Positions 58,526-64,000 of a stretch of 64,000 nucleotides of DNA are shown in pieces. The first letter of the stretch is position 1. Each line of letters opens with the position of its first letter. The position numbers were made by a program, and so were the translations under genes. This DNA comes from Buxus sempervirens (lineage: Eukaryota > Streptophyta > Magnoliopsida > Buxales > Buxaceae): assembly GCA_947561395.2 (NCBI GenBank), contig OX387194.1, positions 10,960,048-11,024,047 on the forward strand, written 5' to 3'. Under the pieces are notes generated by a model that saw only the letters and a program-made list of their open reading frames with translations, made no database searches and was not told where the DNA came from.

Positions 58526-59664
58526 GGCTCTGTTTGTTTCATCGGAAAACAGGGAAAAGAAAATATTTTCCAGAATTTTAAAATTTTCGGATGTTTGTTT
58601 TAGGGGAAAAGGAAAACTAAAGGGAAACATTTTCCAAATTGAAGGAAAATCGGCGGAAAATAACTTCCGCTAAAATTTAGCGGAAGTTATTTTCAGCCAG
58701 TGCATTACAGACATAACTCGTGTTTCGAGTTCACTGTGACTATCCCATCCGGAATCAGCTTGACGCCATTTACAATGGTTTCGGCAACACAGTTCAAAAG
58801 ATCAATACTCCGTTCAAATCTGACATGCCGGAGTTTGATGTGGTGGGTTCGTGTAATGGTTGCTATGTTTGTCAGATTCACTGTATCGTGAGACCATCTT
58901 CGTATTCAACCCTTTCACTGGAGATTACATGGATTTGCCCAAGGCAATACGGTACAAAGATCAAGAGGTAGCATTTGGCTTCAGTTTCCACCCAATAACC
59001 AAGCAATACAAGGCGGTAAGGATTGTGTATTACAGGACTAAATACAGAGATGGCATTTCTAGACAAATCAGTCTAAAATCGGAGATCCAAGTACTTACAG
59101 TGGGCACGGATTGCTGGAGAAATATTGGGCGTGCTCCGCTCCGCCTCAAGCACTCTAGAACGGTAACCTTCATTGGCTGATGCTACGTCGCAGATCACAA
59201 ACAGTCTTCTCCCAATCCATTGTTTCATTCGACCTAGCATCGGACGAGTTCAAAGAGGTCAAGCTTCCTGTGTCGGGTTATCTTGATTACTCTGAATTTA
59301 GTCTGGCGGTTTTGGGTGATTGTTTTTCTGCGACTGTTTGTAGAAGCGATGGCCAAGCCGAGATATGGGGGATGAAAGAGTACAATGAGAAAGAGTCCTG
59401 GATAAAAGAGTTCGTGATCGGAGAACACATACCTGCTGGTTTGAATGAAGATGTGTGTGGACCTTCTTGGGTGAAGAAGAAAGCGTTTAATGTCGACGGA
59501 CCTGTTAGAGTTTTCCCCAGGTATCTGACCGATAAGTTGCCATTTTCCCCATTTTTCAATGTTTTGCATGTTACATCCAAACGCTCGGAAAAAACAAAAA
59601 AAGGAAAATTTTTTCTGGGAAATTTTTCTTCCGGAAAATATTTTCCGGTGAAACAAACAGAGCC
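58526..59664. mobile_element. Candidate gene-capturing element with inverted ends
   Basis: The left end ggctctgtttgtttcatcgg and right end ccggtgaaacaaacagagcc are inverted repeats over about 20 bp, and the arms continue as 'ggaaaatattttcc'-like sequence. They enclose the F-box fragment. I see no clear target duplication (gtcataaa / aaattaga), and a second related right end is at about 59828-59854 (ttgaaacgaacaaagcc), so the boundaries are provisional. Confidence 0.5.
58712..59545 (+). pseudogene. F-box-associated (FBA_3) domain fragment, no F-box
   Basis: Three frames in succession: YPIRNQLDAIYNGFGNTVQK and DMPEFDVVGSCNG; then, after a frameshift near 58860, LCLSDSLYRETIFVFNPFTG, EVAFGFSFHPITKQYKAVRI and VLTVGTDCWRNIGRAPLRL; then, after a second break near 59165-59185, QSIVSFDLASDEFKEVKLPV, AEIWGMKEYNEKESWIKEFV and the end of the domain. 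The order and motifs are those of F-box-associated interaction domains of At3g07870-type proteins, which select substrates for SCF ubiquitin ligases. The N-terminal F-box, about 50 residues, is absent, as is the segment before the second break. It is enclosed by inverted ends, which suggests capture by a transposon. Confidence 0.82.
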
Positions 59665-60127
59665 AAATTAGAAGTTATTTTCCTCCAATTTTAAAAGCAA
59701 CAATTTGAGTGGATTTCTCCAGTTTTAAAAGCAACTAGGAAAACATTTTCTGTCATTTGAAATTTTTCTTTAAAACAAATACAAGAAAAATTTTCAAAAT
59801 TCTAAAAGAAAATATTTGTTTCTCACATTTTCCGTTGAAACGAACAAAGCCTACAAGTCTCACAAAGCCTTCATCCCAAAATGAAAGAAAGGCAATGGAA
59901 AAGGAAAGAAACTCCTTTTTTACTTTCAATTTCATTGTTCTCCATACTTTTGTTTCCTTAACCTGCACCTAAATGACACATCAAGATTTTTCATTCAACC
60001 TTACTTCTTGCACAATATGACAAATGTTCACAAAATAAAAATGATGCCGACCAGGGATCAGTAGATGTTGCTTTTACGACTCTATTGGCATCTTATAAAA
60101 AATCAAAGTTTTTGGGTTCTGGGGGAA

Positions 60128-60163
<36 letters not shown>

Positions 60164-60384
60164 AGAAAGGCATCACCAAGAGTGGAGCTTGCGGCTTAAT
60201 TTGACTCAACAAGCGGAAACTTACCAGGTCTAGACATACTAAGGATTGATAGACTAAGAACTCTTTCTTGATTCTATGAGTGGTGGTGCATGACTATTCT
60301 TAGTTGATGGAGTGATTTGTCTAGTTGATTATGTTAACGAATGAGATCTTGGCTTGCTAACTAGCTTTGTGGAGATACCCTCCA
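59665..60384. other. Spacer between the F-box fragment and the dirigent paralogue
   Basis: 59665-59860 repeats 'ggaaaat/attttcc' words with a second element end. 59985-60384 shows no gene. Confidence 0.4.
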
Positions 60385-61341
60385 TGGCTAGCTTCTTAAA
60401 GGGACTATGGTCATTTAGGCCATGGAAGTTTGAGGCAATAAAAGGTTTGTGATGCCCTTAATTAGATTTATTGGGCCGCATGCTTGCTACACTGATGTAT
60501 TCAACAAGTCTATAGCTTTGGCCGATAGGGCCAGGTAATCTCTGGTTGTGATGGGTGTCGGCACGCTTGGGTGCCGGTTGTGCTGAAACCACCTTATGTT
60601 CAGTGGAGGCAATTGCCCCCCTAACTTTTTTTTTAATTAAAAATCTTTTTTTTATATGTTTTAATCGAAATTTCTATTTTGCACCTCCTAACTCATTGAA
60701 ATTTCTAATTTTTTATATTTCATGAGAAGTGTTAAAATATACAATCACGGAGAGTGAATTTTTAATACTTTGTAATGTAGTATTTTTAATGTAATATGTA
60801 TTTTTCAATTACGTCATTAGATATATTATTTTGCCCCCAAAGATTTGGAGTCTTGGTTCCTCCACCGGGTGTTGGTCTGGTTTCTCTAAAAAAATGTTAA
60901 ATTAAACGGGTTGGGTCGGGTTCAACCCGTTTATTTTGGTTTGGGTTCAGTTCCATGATTTTCTAAATGGGTTGAACCCGACCCAACCCAGGCTCAACCC
61001 ATTTACAACCCGCCCAAACCCAACTCAACCCGACTCATTGTCACCTCCTCTATGAAGAGAAGCTGAGACAGATCAACGCCAACTCAGGTGCTACCTATGA
61101 AATAGAGCCAAATCGAATTTATCCAAGGGCAGAAAGCTCCCAGAAACTCCATTAAAAGGTCCGATCAAGTCATCGGACGAAACAAAGCAAACCCATTTCG
61201 TAACAAATCAAAGCAGCCTAGAGTCCTAGACGAATTGTTCCATCACAATCTTTAACAAAACAAAGCAAAACACTGTTCTCACCAACTCTCACGCTTAAAC
61301 AGAGAAAACAATACTCTGCAGTACTCACTCTCATGCTTCTG

Positions 61342-61914
61342 CTAATAATGAAAAACGGTGACATTGTACTCAACAATGGCTATGCCTGTGGTAGTATTGA
61401 AGAAGTACGTCTTCAGCACTGCAAAGCCTCGAGCCAGCCGGAAAACCCCAGTTCCTCCGGCGATCGGAAGCTCGCGGACTGTTTGCTTTGTTGGGTTCCG
61501 ACCCAAAATGCAGATAGTGCTACCATTGAACCTATCACCTGTGAAGACGAAGTTCATGGCCATGACAAGACTAAACTCGTTCTGGTCGGCCAAGCCATAG
61601 AGCCCCTGGGCTCGACCTACGAGCTTTGAGGTCAGTTCGGGCCCTTCGGTTAGTGGGTCGTCGGCCATAAAGATGGCGCCGAACCCGGTCGGCGACTTGG
61701 CGGTGGCAGCAGCTTGCGCCACCACCATGCTGGTCGGCTTGTTGCCGGTCGGTCTGTCGTGGAAGTAGAAGTGAAGGCGAGTTACTCTCTCCCTTTGAAC
61801 GCCGACAATCATGTGCCGATCTTCAGCTTGTCTCGGCTCATCGACTAGGCTTCGACCCAACTGCATGGCTCCAATGAGGAACAGAAGCATCAGAACAAGA
61901 ACCATTTTCCCCAT
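61342..61914 (-). CDS. Dirigent-like protein
   Basis: A single-exon frame of 190 codons from ATG 61914. A hydrophobic signal peptide (MVLVLMLLFLIGAMQ) fits secretion. The dirigent barrel follows: RLHFYFHDRPTGNKPTSMVV, FGAIFMADDPLTEGPE, KLVGRAQGLYGLADQNEFSL, MAMNFVFTGDRFNGSTICIL and the C-terminal GTGVFRLARGFAVLKTYFFN to VEYNVTVFHY. Length and order match the family (about 180-200). An ATG at 61929 is in frame, but 61914 has the better start context (G at +4) and begins the signal peptide. Dirigent proteins lack a catalytic site of their own and steer the stereochemistry of phenoxy-radical coupling to lignans or of related cyclisations in the cell wall; the exact partner cannot be told. No frame breaks. 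A TATA box lies about 67 bases upstream. A truncated paralogue is at 8976-9082. Confidence 0.93.
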   Translation of the reverse strand: MGKMVLVLMLLFLIGAMQLGRSLVDEPRQAEDRHMIVGVQRERVTRLHFYFHDRPTGNKPTSMVVAQAAATAKSPTGFGAIFMADDPLTEGPELTSKLVGRAQGLYGLADQNEFSLVMAMNFVFTGDRFNGSTICILGRNPTKQTVRELPIAGGTGVFRLARGFAVLKTYFFNTTTGIAIVEYNVTVFHY

Positions 61915-61980
61915 TTCTCTCACCCACATATACAATAGAAACAGAGAGACAGGAATGATGAAGAAACAAGCAATGGAAGC

Positions 61981-61989
61981 CTTTTATAG
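61981..61989 (-). promoter_or_regulatory. TATA box of the dirigent gene
   Basis: Minus-strand CTATAAAAG, about 67 bases before ATG 61914. The paralogous remnant at 35194-35203 has the same box with a longer T run. Confidence 0.7.
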
Positions 61990-62900
61990 ACTTCTACATG
62001 TTTTAACTTTTAAAAAAGGGATTGAAATATGTGTGGGGCCATCGAAGTTAATATTTGGTGGGCCATACGTCGTGTATCTTGTTGTACATCAGTTGTAGCT
62101 ACAGACGATTTGTAATTAAAATATTCTATATTTGCCGCAATTGTAATACTACTTTGTTGCAACCTTCGATCCATGGCGACAAAGCCACCGTTTCACCTAG
62201 TGCCACTCAGTGGCACGAGCGTGAAACTTGCGGATGGATGCCCCATTTCAATAGGGTCCCACATCCCAAAGCACATCATATCCAATGGTTTTATGGTTAA
62301 TCCGGATTTTAGCTCAAGAGGAAATGCATTCCCTAATTATACCTTCTTTGGGTAATTTATAAAAACCTCCTAAAATTTTGATGAAAGTACAAATACGACC
62401 CTAAATTTTAATAAAATTACAAATACATCCCTTCATATTTTTAAAATACATCTAAGCTCCTCACATTTTCTTGATTGTAACAATTTCCTCCCTTAACAAG
62501 AAGGGTTAAGTGAATATGATGAATTCATTAATTTAATTTGAATCACTTTGCCCATGTAAACATATAGCTTAGGTAAATGGAACTTTATTATTACTAAAAA
62601 CATTTAAAATTAACACTTTGCCTTATATAAAAGGAATTATTAACTTTTACACTTGCTTTCTTCATAAATTTAAACAATTAACGACTTTTTTTTCAAAGTA
62701 AAAAAAAAGTGGACTTTATAATAAATTTGTTTAAAACCTTTAACTACTACGGTACTACCATATAAAATGGTGGTAAATGTTATAAACAACAAAATCTGAA
62801 GGCAAGTAAGTATTAGCGTGAAGGGAGGTATTTTTGTATAACTCAATGTCTTTTTGTTGACCACACTTCTCTCTCAAGATAAAGGCCTTTTGTGGACTAT

Positions 62901-63222
62901 CCTTGATAAAATCAATACTCTTTGTATTCTACTGGCAGGTGCACGTGTAGCACTGCACGTAGGAGCGAACCATTTTTCAACTGTCTAGATTTTAAACGAA
63001 TAGGTAGAGTACGCTTACTCTATTTTAACCTTATATTATTTATGCCTTATCAACAAATTCTAATGGCTTTTCGAGGAATTCGGTCATAGTTGTTGGCACA
63101 CTTCTCGTCATACATAGTATAGATTACTACAAAAGAAGAAAACTTGGCACGATCATCAAATGCCTATCTTGTGTTTGAAGGAAGGAGACTTCATGGATCA
63201 TCTTATGATCCATTGCCAGTAT
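62901..63222. other. Spacer right of the dirigent duplication
   Basis: No gene or repeat is recognised; a few weak A/T-rich words only. Confidence 0.4.
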
Positions 63223-64000
63223 TGTCACGTCCCGAAAATCCAAACACTGTGTATGACTATACACACGTAGGACCAAAGGTGACCATGCTCGTAAGCGAAA
63301 ACCAAAATTCACACATTCCAAGATAAAGACTGCATTTATATATAAAAATCCAATCCAGAGTACAACTGAAATTAAAATTTTTAATGTTTACATAAAGCAC
63401 ATTCTAAAAGATGAAATGCATAATCTAATACCAATGTCACAGTTCACACAACCATATTAAAGCATCTAATATTAAATTATGAAATAGTTCCCATGTTCAT
63501 AAAACACTATCATGAATATTTTCATGTCTCACTTTCTTCCATTTCCCCAATTCTAGTTATTTCCTGCAAAATGGAAATGGGTGAGTTTTTACAAACCCAG
63601 TAAATAGGGCTAATTTACCCTATATGATTAAATGTACTACATCTCTTTACCTTAATATAATTGTACACAATACTAATATATATTCATAATGATAACCATG
63701 CTACGTTTTTTCCCATGGTTTTGTTCATAACCGATAGCATACTAACTTATTTATTTTTACTAATGTGTGAACATGCTTTTCTAATAGAAATAAGATAAAA
63801 AATAATTTAAACAGAAATACAATTTAACAATAAAGTAACCAGATACAAGAGATGTAACAATAATTTTAGACATTTAAGAAAAATAATAATCAAGCAAGAT
63901 TATGAACATGCAAGCAAGCAAATGCAATAGCATGCAAGTAAACTGGAATATAAAAGAGTTCTGTAATTTATTTCCGTCAATCATCCCTTTTTAAATTAAT
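63223..64000 (+). mobile_element. Probable LTR start, cut by the window edge
   Basis: TGTCACGTCCCGAAAATCC resembles the TG-terminal, CCCG-containing starts of plant chromovirus LTRs, and the text near 63580 ('gggtgagttttacaaaccc') resembles conserved U3 motifs of such LTRs. The other end is outside the window, so this rests on the start motif only. Confidence 0.4.

Larger units (their letters stand above)
60385..62900. repeat. Intact copy of the dirigent-locus duplication
   Basis: Flanks and leader match the scattered segments at 7835-9082, 35170-35230, 35535-35720, 40785-40960 and 41215-41530. This copy lacks the MITE at 7930 and all LTR insertions. It has its own ~300-bp insertion at about 60560-60872 (between 'gatgggtg' and 'tggtctggttt'), absent from the other copy. 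Confidence 0.82.

Noticed and set aside
58526-59664. An 8-bp target duplication for the F-box element
   Set aside because: The flanks gtcataaa and aaattaga do not match; only an 'aaa' is shared, which is not informative.
61333-61629. Plus-strand frames opposite the dirigent gene
   Set aside because: Shadow frames of a well-supported minus-strand coding sequence.
1-64000. tRNA, snoRNA or microRNA genes
   Set aside because: No cloverleaf or box A/B pair and no convincing miRNA precursor was recognised by eye; a dedicated scan was not possible.

Overview
This is a nuclear segment from a flowering plant, most likely a woody eudicot; the species cannot be named from the sequence. It is AT-rich, its one multi-exon gene has plant-type GT-AG introns, and it holds a dirigent gene, FAR1-, F-box- and L1-type sequences, and many LTR retrotransposons and hAT elements. 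Intact-looking host genes lie only at the two ends: a WDR76-like WD40 gene (minus strand, 1-6091, running off the left edge) and a single-exon dirigent gene (minus strand, 61342-61914). Nearly everything between is mobile DNA or broken gene pieces.

Layout. 1-6.1 kb: five exons of the WD40 gene. 7.2-9.1 kb: two hAT-type MITEs and the last 35 codons of a dead dirigent copy. 9.1-11.4 kb: a truncated FAR1-family gene joined to fragments of an unrelated minus-strand gene. 12.3-34.8 kb: one Tekay/Del-like solo LTR (target duplication AAGGA), split by a 15.75-kb Tat-lineage Ty3/gypsy element (15946-31699, CCCAT) and by a second solo LTR (32158-34461). 36.3-40.6 kb: a second copy of the large LTR, containing another solo LTR (ACCTC) and ending in a Cassandra-like, 5S-rRNA-derived LTR. 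41.8-54.6 kb: a hAT transposon (8-bp duplication) whose transposase region is split by a coding-less Tat-type retroelement (42540-51851, ATTAG), which itself holds a solo LTR (45130-48482, CTAAG). 55.2-57.1 kb: a 5'-truncated LINE with an RNase H domain and a small hAT element, both with target duplications. 58.5-59.7 kb: an F-box-associated fragment between inverted ends. 60.4-62.9 kb: the dirigent locus. 63.2 kb onward: a probable further LTR start.

The dirigent locus at 60.4-62.9 kb is a paralogue of scattered pieces at 7.8-9.1, 35.2-35.7 and 40.8-41.5 kb. An ancestral dirigent duplicate of about 2.5 kb was therefore broken and expanded to about 34 kb by nested insertions. The intact copy supplies the pre-insertion sequence for some of these events.

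The most unusual signals are: (1) clusters of spaced palindromes upstream of the TATA boxes in Tat-type LTRs, with near-constant arms and variable 5- or 7-base spacers; (2) an antisense, coiled-coil-bearing reading frame in the 3' part of the Tat element; (3) six premature stops in that element, every one explicable by a C-to-T (or G-to-A) change; and (4) an LTR that begins as one family, ends as a Cassandra-like LTR, and is flanked by matching 5-bp repeats.
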